A stretch of 58,455 nt of DNA. Source: Thermoguttaceae bacterium (GTDB taxonomy: Bacteria > Planctomycetota > Planctomycetia > Pirellulales > Thermoguttaceae). Within the stretch, counting starts at the first letter, position 1. Every line of letters begins with the position of its first letter. Shown one piece after another: positions 43,831 through 52,133 of the stretch. Location: contig JAFQUP010000215.1 of NCBI GenBank assembly GCA_017408405.1, positions 1 through 58,455 of the forward strand, given 5' to 3'. Under the pieces are notes generated by a model. That model saw only the letters and a program-made list of their open reading frames with translations, was not told where the DNA came from and searched no databases. Made by a program: the position numbers and the translations under genes.

Positions 43831-46437
43831 TTATTCGTACTTCATTTCCGCGCTGATTTTGGCTGGATTTTCAGCAATGCCGCGAACCCAGTAGGACTGG
43901 AAAGCAGCGGGGAAAGTGAAAGACAGAGTTTCGCCGGCTGGAATAGAAAAGGTTTTGAAGGTTGACCAGACACCAGTTCCTGTCAGGTCAGTTTCAATTC
44001 GAATAACTGCCGGAGAATTTGAGTTTTGGGAATGATTCGTCAGCGTCAGCGTTTTTTTATCGAATCCGGTCATGAGGAACGGAAGCGATTTCTCACCTGC
44101 TTTGACATTGGATTTTTTCCAGAAGAAGCCTTTTGCCGCCGGTTTTCCGAAGGTCCAGAGGTCGTCGATCGCACCGGCCCAGACCGCGGCTTTTCCGTCT
44201 TCCGAGACGATGATGTGCGGGTTTCGCTCACCGTCCGGCAGCTGCATCGCGGCCGCATCGATCCCTCCGAGGACCATCAGACCGCGGTAGGAGGCGTAAT
44301 CGGTGATGAGCTTTCCGTCACGCGCCACTGGTCGGACTTTCGGGAGACCGCCTGCGTTGACGGCCGGGAGCTCGTAGAACATTCCGGCACAGTGGAACAG
44401 ATCGCGTTCCGTCGCGACCTCACGGTCCAGCCGCATTGGGAGGACCTGCGGTTTCACGATTTCTTCGCACGCGATCGGGAGCCGGTACTCCTGCCCCTCC
44501 ACCGTGCAGACGACGCTCATTTCGTCCACGCGGTAAACGTTTTCCGGGAGCGTCTTCACTTCCACCATCTTGAGGATCCGTTCGATCGTACCCTGTTCGC
44601 CGCCTCCGAAATCACGGTCACTGCGCACGAGTTTGCTCTCTTCCGTCAGCTCGTAGTAGCGTTTCGCCAGAGGTTTTCCGTTTTTGACCATCTGTGAAAC
44701 GACGGCCAGCCTCTGATTGTCCGCCCGGACCCAGAACGTGCTGCCGCAGAAATCTTTCGCACCGGGAGCCGCCAAACCCGCGAAACGCGCGTCCCGCGGA
44801 GCCGCGGTGCGTTTTTCGCTCATGGCGTACTGGAAGAAGCAGGTGGCTTTCGGGAGTTTCGTGTCCGTCGAAACGCGGATCCACTCACCTTTTGCGTTTT
44901 CCGGAAATTCGACCCACGCCTCTTTGGAGACCGAGACGGTCTTGAATTCCGTCCAGTTCCCGTCGCCGTTGAGGTCGATCTCGAATCGGAAATTCACGTT
45001 CTTTCCGGCATCGTGCAGGATGTGCGCACCGCGGAGATCCCACCCGCCGAACAGGTAGGGATCGCTGACTGTCCCGGCTTCGACGGTCTCATTGAACCAG
45101 ACGGCACCGCGTCCGAGCGGGCGTCCAAGTTCCGAGTCAAGTTTTTCCGGCTCCAGGAACCAGAGGTTGGAGTTTGACTGTCCAGGTTCCGCCAGAGTAC
45201 CTTTGAAGGGACTTTTGTTGAGAAATTCGCTCTTTGCCGTGTCGTCACATCCGAAAACCAGGCGGTCGTTCCAGCGGCAGAAGTCGCCGATGACTTTCAA
45301 ATACGCAGCGCGCGGACGGATCCCGACGGCCTTTTTCGCGGAGAATTCGGCCGGGAAGTGCCAGAAGAGACCGTGCATCGTCATGAGAAGGTCTTCCGGA
45401 TCGCCGATCTCACGGATGCGCGGCCATTCCGTATTCCAGCCGTGTGCGCCGTCGTAGCAGTGCGAACCTTTTGGAAGCCGGTATTTGAACCACTTCCCGC
45501 CGTCCAGGACCATGAGGATCAAAGAGCGGTAATCCCACCCGACTGCCCAGAGGGTGTCGCGTTTCGGATGGCTTCCGAGAATGCCTCCCGGACCGGTCAC
45601 TTCCGTGAACTGGTTGCGGAGAACGACCTCCCAGTCCTTTCCGCTCCATTGTCCCAACGCCCCGGACTCGATGTCCGGATACCTGCGCGCTTTTTCGGAA
45701 CGCTCCCCGTTATTCGAGTAAACGACGCGCCCCTGTGCCGAGTAGAAACCCTTGCCGTGGTATCCGGGAAGGATGTCGCGGTAGGTCTTGTCCGGGCGAT
45801 TGGAGTCACAGTAAAGCTGCTTCACTTCGAGCGAATGGACATCCACCTCGTAAAATCCCTCTTCCATCGTCGCATAGTAGATTTTGTTCGCCGGATCGGT
45901 CAGATGCCGAGCGTTTCCCGTGTGGCGTCCGGGCATCGTTTTTGCGTCGATGACGCGGACTTTTCCCTTCGCGTCGATGACGTACGGCCCAATGAAAAGC
46001 TGATTCGATTCCGGGTGGATCATGCGGTTCGCGGGCGTTCCGCCGATCGATTCGGGGCGGGTGATTTTTTCCAGCGATGGGGAGATCTCGTAGAGTTTGT
46101 CCGTCGATCCCCACGGCGCGTGCGGTGCGTAGGAGATGGTCCAGAGCTTTCCGGCCCACGGGACGACCGCGCCGGTCCCGCATTCTCCTTCACGGTTGAA
46201 GTTGGCCAGGTGGGGATAGATCCCGCTGAAACACGGAAATTCTTTCGGACTTTCTACGCCTTTTTCTGAGTCATTTTCCGTATTGGCACTTTCGTTCGGT
46301 CCCGCACCGTTCGCACAGACTGCCGAAACCGGGAGAGCCAGGAAAAGGAGGCCGCCGGCCATGGAACCGCAGAATTCACGGCGGTTTATGAAGTTGGTGA
46401 AAGCAGGAGATGGATAAGATTTGGTGGTAATTGACAT
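43831..46437 (-). CDS. Tat-exported propeller protein of unknown function
   Basis: 868 residues. NRREFCGSMAGGLLFLALPVSA is a twin-arginine signal. Propeller-like segments follow (GAVVPWAGKLWTISYAPHAPWG, LYEISPSLEKITRPESIGGTPANRMIHPE, YYATMEEGFYEVDVHSLEV), then probable jelly-roll segments with FEIDLNGDGNWTEFKTVSV and a related C-terminal IETDLTGTGVWSTFKTFSIPAG. The two similar segments suggest an internal duplication. I recall similar long proteins beside glycosidases and sulfatases in Planctomycetes and Bacteroidetes, but no activity is known to me. AAGGAG lies before the start. Most of the gene is GC-rich, turning AT-rich at the last ~100 codons. Confidence 0.75.
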   Translation of the reverse strand: MSITTKSYPSPAFTNFINRREFCGSMAGGLLFLALPVSAVCANGAGPNESANTENDSEKGVESPKEFPCFSGIYPHLANFNREGECGTGAVVPWAGKLWTISYAPHAPWGSTDKLYEISPSLEKITRPESIGGTPANRMIHPESNQLFIGPYVIDAKGKVRVIDAKTMPGRHTGNARHLTDPANKIYYATMEEGFYEVDVHSLEVKQLYCDSNRPDKTYRDILPGYHGKGFYSAQGRVVYSNNGERSEKARRYPDIESGALGQWSGKDWEVVLRNQFTEVTGPGGILGSHPKRDTLWAVGWDYRSLILMVLDGGKWFKYRLPKGSHCYDGAHGWNTEWPRIREIGDPEDLLMTMHGLFWHFPAEFSAKKAVGIRPRAAYLKVIGDFCRWNDRLVFGCDDTAKSEFLNKSPFKGTLAEPGQSNSNLWFLEPEKLDSELGRPLGRGAVWFNETVEAGTVSDPYLFGGWDLRGAHILHDAGKNVNFRFEIDLNGDGNWTEFKTVSVSKEAWVEFPENAKGEWIRVSTDTKLPKATCFFQYAMSEKRTAAPRDARFAGLAAPGAKDFCGSTFWVRADNQRLAVVSQMVKNGKPLAKRYYELTEESKLVRSDRDFGGGEQGTIERILKMVEVKTLPENVYRVDEMSVVCTVEGQEYRLPIACEEIVKPQVLPMRLDREVATERDLFHCAGMFYELPAVNAGGLPKVRPVARDGKLITDYASYRGLMVLGGIDAAAMQLPDGERNPHIIVSEDGKAAVWAGAIDDLWTFGKPAAKGFFWKKSNVKAGEKSLPFLMTGFDKKTLTLTNHSQNSNSPAVIRIETDLTGTGVWSTFKTFSIPAGETLSFTFPAAFQSYWVRGIAENPAKISAEMKYE

Positions 46438-46843
46438 AGTAACTCCTTAGGTTAATTGAAATTAAGGCAGCCTCTCAAATTTTAACGAATTCTGAAATAT
46501 GGCCATGAAATTTTTTTCGCGGCGGAGGGTTAAAGGCCTTCGACTGAAAAGTAAATTTTATCCAAATGATTTTTCCTGAAAACAAATGAATTCTCCGACC
46601 AAAAGCATTAAGATGGAAAGTTTGAATTCCAGGTAAAAAGGAGGGGGGTGGTCAAAAATTCTTGGTTTTTAACGCGGGAAGAGGCTCCTCGGGAAAATAC
46701 TTAAGGACATTCCAAAAACCAATTTCCGGCAAACGGTTCATTAAAATTAACGTTGGGTTTCCGAAAGCGTCTTGGAGGACTTTAATTATTAGCGGAAAGC
46801 GGCGCGGCCTTCAGATGGCGGCACCGCTTTTTATCGCGGCGAA
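46438..46843. other. Intergenic region between two minus-strand genes
   Basis: 406 bp with no gene I can support. It contains the hairpin listed at 46796-46832 and must hold the promoter of the Tat-exported protein gene, which I could not place. Confidence 0.4.
46796..46832. terminator. Hairpin after the Gfo/Idh/MocA gene
   Basis: AAAGCGG (46796-46802) and CCGCTTT (46824-46830). A T-tract on the plus side and CTTTCC on the minus side. It is 12 nt past the oxidoreductase stop, so it is best read as its terminator. Confidence 0.45.
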
Positions 46844-47872
46844 TCAGATTTCAATCTGCTTTCTGGTTACGATAGATTCAATCTGTTTGTGGCAGAGAAT
46901 CAATGCTTCAGAAGCGAGAGAGCCATCAAGTTTTTCGGATTTTTGTCCACTTTCAACACTTTTGACGACTTCAGCGATTTCCAATTCAAACGGCAAAGTG
47001 TCGCTTCCAGCAGGAAGTTCAGGTTTTTCGACGGAGCCGTCTTCGTGAAGAATCGTTAATGGGACATTCGCGAATAAATCGAGAAGCACGGTCGCTTTTT
47101 CAAAATGCACTTCAAATCCAAACGTGAATGGGCGTCCCGACTGCATGATGGCACCGCTGGTTGCCGTGACGACCAGATTCGGATCATCGTAAAGAAACGC
47201 GGAGGTGAAATATTCCGGGACATTTCCATTTCGGCAACGTCCCACACTGTGGACAGCTTTGGGCATTCCAAAGAAATAACGGATGAAATGCGCGTCATGA
47301 ATATGAAGATCCAGCATTGGTCCACCGCAGATATTCATGTCCCAATAGTGAACGAGCCATTTGGGGTCAGCGGTCACGCGTGAGAAACTTCCGCCAAGGA
47401 GTTTGCCCCATCGTTCGCTTTTTTTAGCTTCCACGAGGTATTCATATGCGGGGAAAAAGGGAAGAACATGCCCGATATTGAGCATTTTTCCGGTTTCCGC
47501 CGCGGTTTTGGCCATAATTTCCCCTTCGGCAGGATCAAGTGAGATTGGTTTTTCGCAAAAAACGTGTTTTCCGCTTTTCAGAGCCTTAACCGTTGCTTCG
47601 GCATGCTGGTTCGGCGGCAGGCAAATGTCCACCATGTCAACGTTTGGGTCGGCAAGGAGATCGTCCAGTTCAGAATAGCAGGCGAATTGGGACATATCCA
47701 TCATCGTTCCCTGGGGGCCGAAATTACCTTTGATCGTGGTCCAGTCTCCCTTCAGACGGGCTTCGTTGAATTTCTCGCAAAAAGCGACGACTTTGACTCC
47801 GGGAATATTTTGGTAGGCGAGATAGTGAATCATCCCCATGAAACCAATTCCGACGATACCAACTTTAAGCAT
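46844..47872 (-). CDS. Gfo/Idh/MocA family oxidoreductase
   Basis: 342-residue cytoplasmic NAD(P)-dependent sugar oxidoreductase. The Rossmann motif is GIVGIGFMGMIHY at the N-terminus. The catalytic EKP motif is CEKPISLDPAEGE near residue 98. The C-terminal domain includes DLHIHDAHFIRYFFG with the conserved Asp and His. It has no signal peptide, unlike the second family member at 52134. AAGGAG lies 9 nt before the start. It has its own promoter and a long leader of about 200 nt, and a palindrome covers the -35. The exact sugar cannot be inferred; 3-keto-sugar or inositol-type chemistry is usual for the family. Confidence 0.92.
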   Translation of the reverse strand: MLKVGIVGIGFMGMIHYLAYQNIPGVKVVAFCEKFNEARLKGDWTTIKGNFGPQGTMMDMSQFACYSELDDLLADPNVDMVDICLPPNQHAEATVKALKSGKHVFCEKPISLDPAEGEIMAKTAAETGKMLNIGHVLPFFPAYEYLVEAKKSERWGKLLGGSFSRVTADPKWLVHYWDMNICGGPMLDLHIHDAHFIRYFFGMPKAVHSVGRCRNGNVPEYFTSAFLYDDPNLVVTATSGAIMQSGRPFTFGFEVHFEKATVLLDLFANVPLTILHEDGSVEKPELPAGSDTLPFELEIAEVVKSVESGQKSEKLDGSLASEALILCHKQIESIVTRKQIEI

Positions 47873-48082
47873 TTGAGGGTCTCCTTGAATTTTTTAGCGG
47901 CTTTCCAAAACTGATTTTCAGTGAGAAAACGAGGGCGTTTCTGGTTTTGCGGGTTGCCAGGAATTCCGTATTCGAAATACGCGAAGTTTCCGGGAACGCA
48001 GGCAAAAATCGGAATGATTCGTTTTTATGAATTGAGATTTGGAAAGTTCCCCTTAAACTATCTTCTGCGTTTGAGTTATTTT

Positions 48083-48111
48083 ATTTTACCCGCTGGAAAC
48101 ACTTCTGTCAA
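48083..48111 (-). promoter_or_regulatory. Sigma70-like promoter of the Gfo/Idh/MocA gene
   Basis: On the minus strand: TTGACA (48106-48111), 17-nt spacer, TAAAAT (48083-48088). It lies about 210 nt upstream of the start codon. Confidence 0.7.
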
Positions 48112-48117
48112 GTGTTT
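48097..48117. promoter_or_regulatory. Operator-like palindrome over the -35 box
   Basis: AAACACTT (48097-48104), 5-nt centre, AAGTGTTT (48110-48117): perfect 8-bp arms overlapping the -35 TTGACA of the promoter above. Its position and symmetry suggest repressor binding, in the style of a sugar-responsive regulator. Confidence 0.6.
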
Positions 48118-48458
48118 GGATTTTTTTTTAATGAGTTTTGAGGAAAATTTTCCAAAAATCCGGACATGAGAAGGAATTCCCAGTTCGAGGTTTGAAAGAG
48201 AATCGGCAAAATTTGAAAAGAACTTTGGAACATTTAACGGCAAAGCCGCGAAGTCTTTTTAGGTGAGGAGAATTTTTTGAGGAAAAGTTCTCAAAATAAT
48301 GGTCAAAGTGAGAAAATATCACTTGTTTTTATTCGGAAATTTCGTTAAACTCAAATTGGGCAAAGTATTTTAGTTGCCGGTCCATTGATCCATTTTTCCT
48401 TTTACCTTTTTCAGAATCGTTTCTTTATTTCGTTCCTTTACCCAGTTATTTTAAAGTC

Positions 48459-50552
48459 ATGAATTTTTGGAAAATTATTAAAAGTTCCTTTCAATATCGT
48501 TGGAATATTTTCTTTTGTCTGGTTACGGCATTAGGCGTTGGGCTTCTCTGGGGAACGAATCTTAGCGCGGTTTTTCCTTTTATGCAGATTACGTTTAAAG
48601 GGCAGACGATGCAGAACTGGGTCGACGAGGGAATCGCGGACTGCCAAATGCGTATCGCGGCGTTTGAACAGCGAAAGGAGGAACTTGCGGAAAAATCCGA
48701 AATGGAAGTAACGTCTGATGTTGAGAAAAACATTGGCGTTGACGCGAAAGTGGAAGGGGCCGCGGCAGGAGTTCCGGCAGAAAGACCAATCGCGTTCAAT
48801 GTTCCTGAAATTTCGGAAGAATTGCGAAAAGAAGCGGAAAGTTTTGATGATCCGTTTCTTTTGGCGCATAAAATCAATCTGGAACGAACGACTCTTCGTG
48901 GTTACCAGTGGCTTCGTGAGATTTTTTACGCTTATCTTCCCTCAACTCCTTTTGCGACGATAGTTCTGCTTCTTGGGGCACTTTTGGGAATGACGATTCT
49001 GAAAACCGCCTTTCTGATCGCGAATTCGGTTCTCGTAGCCAAAATAGCCAATCAGACGATATTTGACCTTCGGAACGCACTTTACGATAAATGTCTCGCT
49101 CTTGAGTACGCCCGTTATTCGCAGGACGGCAGCGCGGAAATGATGAGTCGGATCACGAATGATGTCGGCGGGATTGGAAATGGTCTTTCGAATGTTTATG
49201 GAAAACTTATTCGTGAGCCGCTCAAAATGTTTGTCTGTTTGGGAATGGCGATTTGGATTAATTGGCAGCTTTTTGTCGTGACGATTCTGATTTTGCCTCT
49301 TATTGCCTGGGGAATTCAGGTTTTGGCAAAAAAAATCCGTAAGACGAGCCGTGAAATAATGAAAGAAGTCGCCAAACTTTACCAAACGCTTCAGGAAACG
49401 TTTTCCGGTATCAAAATCGTGAAGTGTTTTTCACTTGAGGATCATCAGAGGGATCAGTTTCACGCGCAGGGAAAAGTCATTTATCGTAATTCGCTTAAGG
49501 TGGCTTTTCTGGATGTTTTGGCAAAGGGCTTGGTGGAGTGTTCCGGCATTTTGCTGGTTTCCATCGCGCTTTTGGTTGGGGCGTGGCTGGTACTGACGGG
49601 AAGTACGACGCTTTTCGGAATTCCAATGTCGGAGCGTCCGCTTTCAATTGAATGGCTCGTTATGTTTTATGTCGCGCTTTTGGGTGCCGCTGATCCTGCC
49701 CGAAAATTGAGCGATATTTTCACTTCAATCCAGAACGCGGCTGCCGTCGCGGACCGGGTTTACGAAATGCTGGATATGCCGCTGAAAGTGGCTGATCCCC
49801 AAAATCCTGTCCCATTGAAGGGAAATTCGATGGATTTGGTTTTCCGAAATGTTGATTTTGACTACGCTTCGGATCGGCCGGTACTTCGAGAGATAAATTA
49901 TTCTATCCCGTTTGGAAAAACGGTGGCATTTGTCGGCGCGAACGGAAGCGGAAAAAGTACGCTTCTGAATCTGATTCCCCGGCTTGCTGATCCCACGCGT
50001 GGAGAAGTGATGCTTGGAGGCGTTTCTCTTCGGGATGTGGCCCAGAAAGATCTTCATTCACACTTGGGTCTCGTTTCTCAGGAAGCGATTCTTTTTGACG
50101 ATACGGTCATGAATAATATCCGTTTCGGCAGACCTGACGCCACGGAAGAAGAAGTACTTGAAGCCGCGAAAAAGGCGAACGCGCATGAATTCATTTCTCG
50201 CGTTTTGCCTCAAGGGTACGACACTCCGCTGGGACCGCTTGGAAATCTGCTTTCCGGAGGGCAGAGACAGAGAATCGCGTTGGCTCGGGTGATTTTAAGG
50301 GATCCTCGGATTCTTCTTCTGGATGAAGCGACGAGCCAGATTGACCTTGAGAGTGAACGTTCAATCCAGAATTCGCTGATGGAATTTCATCAAGGCAGGA
50401 CGGTTATTCTCGTGACGCACCGTCTTGGGATACTTTCAATGGCCGATGAGATTGTCGTGATGGAAAATGGTCGAATCGCGGACCATGGGACTCATGAAGA
50501 ATTAATGTCGCGCTGCCGTTTTTATCAAAATCTTTACGCGCAGCCGGAATAA
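48459..50552 (+). CDS. MsbA-like ABC exporter (fused membrane and ATPase domains)
   Basis: 697 residues. The membrane domain has about six helices. A long charged, extracytoplasmic insertion (about residues 55-140) separates helix 1 from helix 2, unusual for MsbA-type proteins. The ATPase domain has Walker A GANGSGKST (about residue 495), Q-loop LVSQEAILFDDT, signature LSGGQRQRIALARV, Walker B ILLLDEATSQIDLES and switch His in ILVTHRLG. MsbA flips lipid A-core; in an lpxB-bearing organism that is a fair candidate role, but peptide or drug export is equally possible. It ends in a strong terminator. Confidence 0.9.
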   Translation: MNFWKIIKSSFQYRWNIFFCLVTALGVGLLWGTNLSAVFPFMQITFKGQTMQNWVDEGIADCQMRIAAFEQRKEELAEKSEMEVTSDVEKNIGVDAKVEGAAAGVPAERPIAFNVPEISEELRKEAESFDDPFLLAHKINLERTTLRGYQWLREIFYAYLPSTPFATIVLLLGALLGMTILKTAFLIANSVLVAKIANQTIFDLRNALYDKCLALEYARYSQDGSAEMMSRITNDVGGIGNGLSNVYGKLIREPLKMFVCLGMAIWINWQLFVVTILILPLIAWGIQVLAKKIRKTSREIMKEVAKLYQTLQETFSGIKIVKCFSLEDHQRDQFHAQGKVIYRNSLKVAFLDVLAKGLVECSGILLVSIALLVGAWLVLTGSTTLFGIPMSERPLSIEWLVMFYVALLGAADPARKLSDIFTSIQNAAAVADRVYEMLDMPLKVADPQNPVPLKGNSMDLVFRNVDFDYASDRPVLREINYSIPFGKTVAFVGANGSGKSTLLNLIPRLADPTRGEVMLGGVSLRDVAQKDLHSHLGLVSQEAILFDDTVMNNIRFGRPDATEEEVLEAAKKANAHEFISRVLPQGYDTPLGPLGNLLSGGQRQRIALARVILRDPRILLLDEATSQIDLESERSIQNSLMEFHQGRTVILVTHRLGILSMADEIVVMENGRIADHGTHEELMSRCRFYQNLYAQPE

Positions 50553-50698
50553 AACAGGTGACAAATAAAATATCGGACATAAAATAAATGACGGGCGTGT
50601 CTGAATTCGGAAATGAGCCGGGTTTGGGAAAGCTCCCTGAATCGAAATGAGATTGAATGGTCCGGTTTTTAATTGGGCTGAAATCGGAAAAGAAAGTG

Positions 50699-50741
50699 GT
50701 TCATCCGGAAATACGCGAAGTAAAACCGGATGAACTTTTTT
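50699..50741 (+). terminator. Strong rho-independent terminator of the ABC exporter
   Basis: GTTCATCCGG (50699-50708) and CCGGATGAAC (50726-50735): a perfect 10-bp stem with six T after it. It is 147 nt past the exporter stop and just past the convergent kinase gene end. Confidence 0.85.
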
Positions 50742-50775
50742 CATGATTATCTTTGGTGGGGATTAAAGCCCGAAT

Positions 50776-51870
50776 TTAACGCTGAACGCGTCCGCTTCCA
50801 TTTCCGTTCATGAGCGTTTGGACTTCCGCACGGGTTGAGAAATTGAAATCACCGTAAATGGAGTGAGCCAGGCAGCTGGCGGCTGCCGCGAAGCGAATGG
50901 CGGTCTGAGAGTCGTTCATGTCTTCTGAATTCAGCGCGTAAATAAGTCCTGCGGCGAAAGAGTCTCCACCGCCGACACGATCCACGATTGATTTGATTTC
51001 GTATGGCTGATAATTTCCGTTTTGATCAAGCGGAGCGAAAAAAGCCTGATCCTTTTGCGCGTCATAGAGGACTCCGCCCCATGAATTGTGCGTCGCGGAA
51101 TGGCTTTCGCGCAGCGTGATTGCTGTTTTTTGAATATTGGGGAAGGCTTTAACTACTTTTCGGGCAACGTCAGGGTAACGGGCCGTATCGAGTTTGCCCA
51201 GTTCCGCGTCCGTATTGTCCGCGTGAATTCCGAGAACGTCAGCGCAGTCGCTTTCATTGGCGATCAGGACATCCACAAACGGCAGGATTTGAGTCATGGT
51301 GCGTTGAGCCAGCTCTTTATTGGAGCAGGAATTATCCCACTTCCATAGCTTTTTTCGGAAATTCAAATCGGAGGAGACTGTCAGGCCGCGTTTTTTCGCT
51401 TCCTGTACGGCGCGGAGCGTCGTTTCTGCCGCGGTTCGGGAAAGCGCGGGAGTGATGCCGGTGACGTGAAACCAGCCGCTGTCAGCAAAAACAGAGTCCC
51501 AGTCATACGCATCGGCGGGTGTCAGAGCAATGCTTGAGTTTTCCCGATCGTAAACCACGTTGCTTGGCCGCTGGTTCGCGCCGGTTTCGAGAAAGAAAAT
51601 GCCAAGTCTTCCGGCATTGGTACGGACGATGGAGGAAGTGTCTACTCCCATTCCTCGAAGCGTACTGACGCAGGTATCCGCGATGGAATGTTGGGGTAAT
51701 GCCGTGACGTATTTTGACTCACCGCCGAGCAGGGCAATGGAAACGGCCACATTGGCTTCCGCGCCGCTGAACATCGTATGAAGTTTTCCCGGCATTGCCT
51801 GAGCGAAGCGCAAAAAACCATCCGGCGCGATGCGGATCATGATTTCACCAAACGTAACGACTTTTCGCAT
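50776..51870 (-). CDS. kdgK: 2-keto-3-deoxygluconate kinase (PfkB family)
   Basis: 364-residue sugar kinase. The opening FGEIMIRIAP, then GAEANVAVSIALLGG, is characteristic of KDG kinases. The C-terminal PfkB signature is RVGGGDSFAAGLIYAL with catalytic Asp303. It phosphorylates 2-keto-3-deoxygluconate to KDPG, which enters the Entner-Doudoroff route from uronate catabolism (pectin, alginate or glucuronoxylan side chains). No KDPG aldolase is in the window. It has its own promoter at 51930-51957. The transcript ends near the shared stem at 50699-50741. Confidence 0.87.
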   Translation of the reverse strand: MRKVVTFGEIMIRIAPDGFLRFAQAMPGKLHTMFSGAEANVAVSIALLGGESKYVTALPQHSIADTCVSTLRGMGVDTSSIVRTNAGRLGIFFLETGANQRPSNVVYDRENSSIALTPADAYDWDSVFADSGWFHVTGITPALSRTAAETTLRAVQEAKKRGLTVSSDLNFRKKLWKWDNSCSNKELAQRTMTQILPFVDVLIANESDCADVLGIHADNTDAELGKLDTARYPDVARKVVKAFPNIQKTAITLRESHSATHNSWGGVLYDAQKDQAFFAPLDQNGNYQPYEIKSIVDRVGGGDSFAAGLIYALNSEDMNDSQTAIRFAAAASCLAHSIYGDFNFSTRAEVQTLMNGNGSGRVQR

Positions 51871-51929
51871 GATTAACCCTTTTCGTAAATGTGTGTTACC
51901 TGAAATTTAAAAATAAAAAACTAAATGTA

Positions 51930-51957
51930 ATTTTAACATTTTTTGAGAGTATGTCAA
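51930..51957 (-). promoter_or_regulatory. Sigma70-like promoter of kdgK
   Basis: Minus strand: TTGACA (51952-51957), 16-nt spacer, TAAAAT (51930-51935), 60 nt upstream of the start codon. Confidence 0.7.
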
Positions 51958-52041
51958 GATTCTCTAATAAAAAGGTATTTTGAGAGGTGAAAAATTGAGA
52001 AAATTCATTGATTTTCAGATGAATTAAAGATTGAGTAGTAC

Positions 52042-52070
52042 TTGACTCGATGTTGCTTTATGGTTAGAAT
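52042..52070 (+). promoter_or_regulatory. Sigma70-like promoter of the Tat-exported oxidoreductase gene
   Basis: TTGACT (52042-52047), 17-nt spacer, TAGAAT (52065-52070). It is 64 nt upstream of the start, and an AGGAG ribosome binding site follows. It is divergent from the kdgK promoter 85 bp away. Confidence 0.68.
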
Positions 52071-52133
52071 AAAAAAAGAGAATTTTCTCTGAATAAAAAA
52101 TTTGCCCCCTTAAATAAAACAGGAGACTTAAAA

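Larger units (their letters stand above)
47873..48458. other. Divergent intergenic region between the oxidoreductase and ABC exporter genes
   Basis: 586 bp with no supported gene. It includes the oxidoreductase promoter and operator-like palindrome (listed separately) and about 200 nt of untranslated leader on the minus strand. The exporter promoter could not be placed; its ATG at 48459 has no evident ribosome binding site. Confidence 0.5.
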
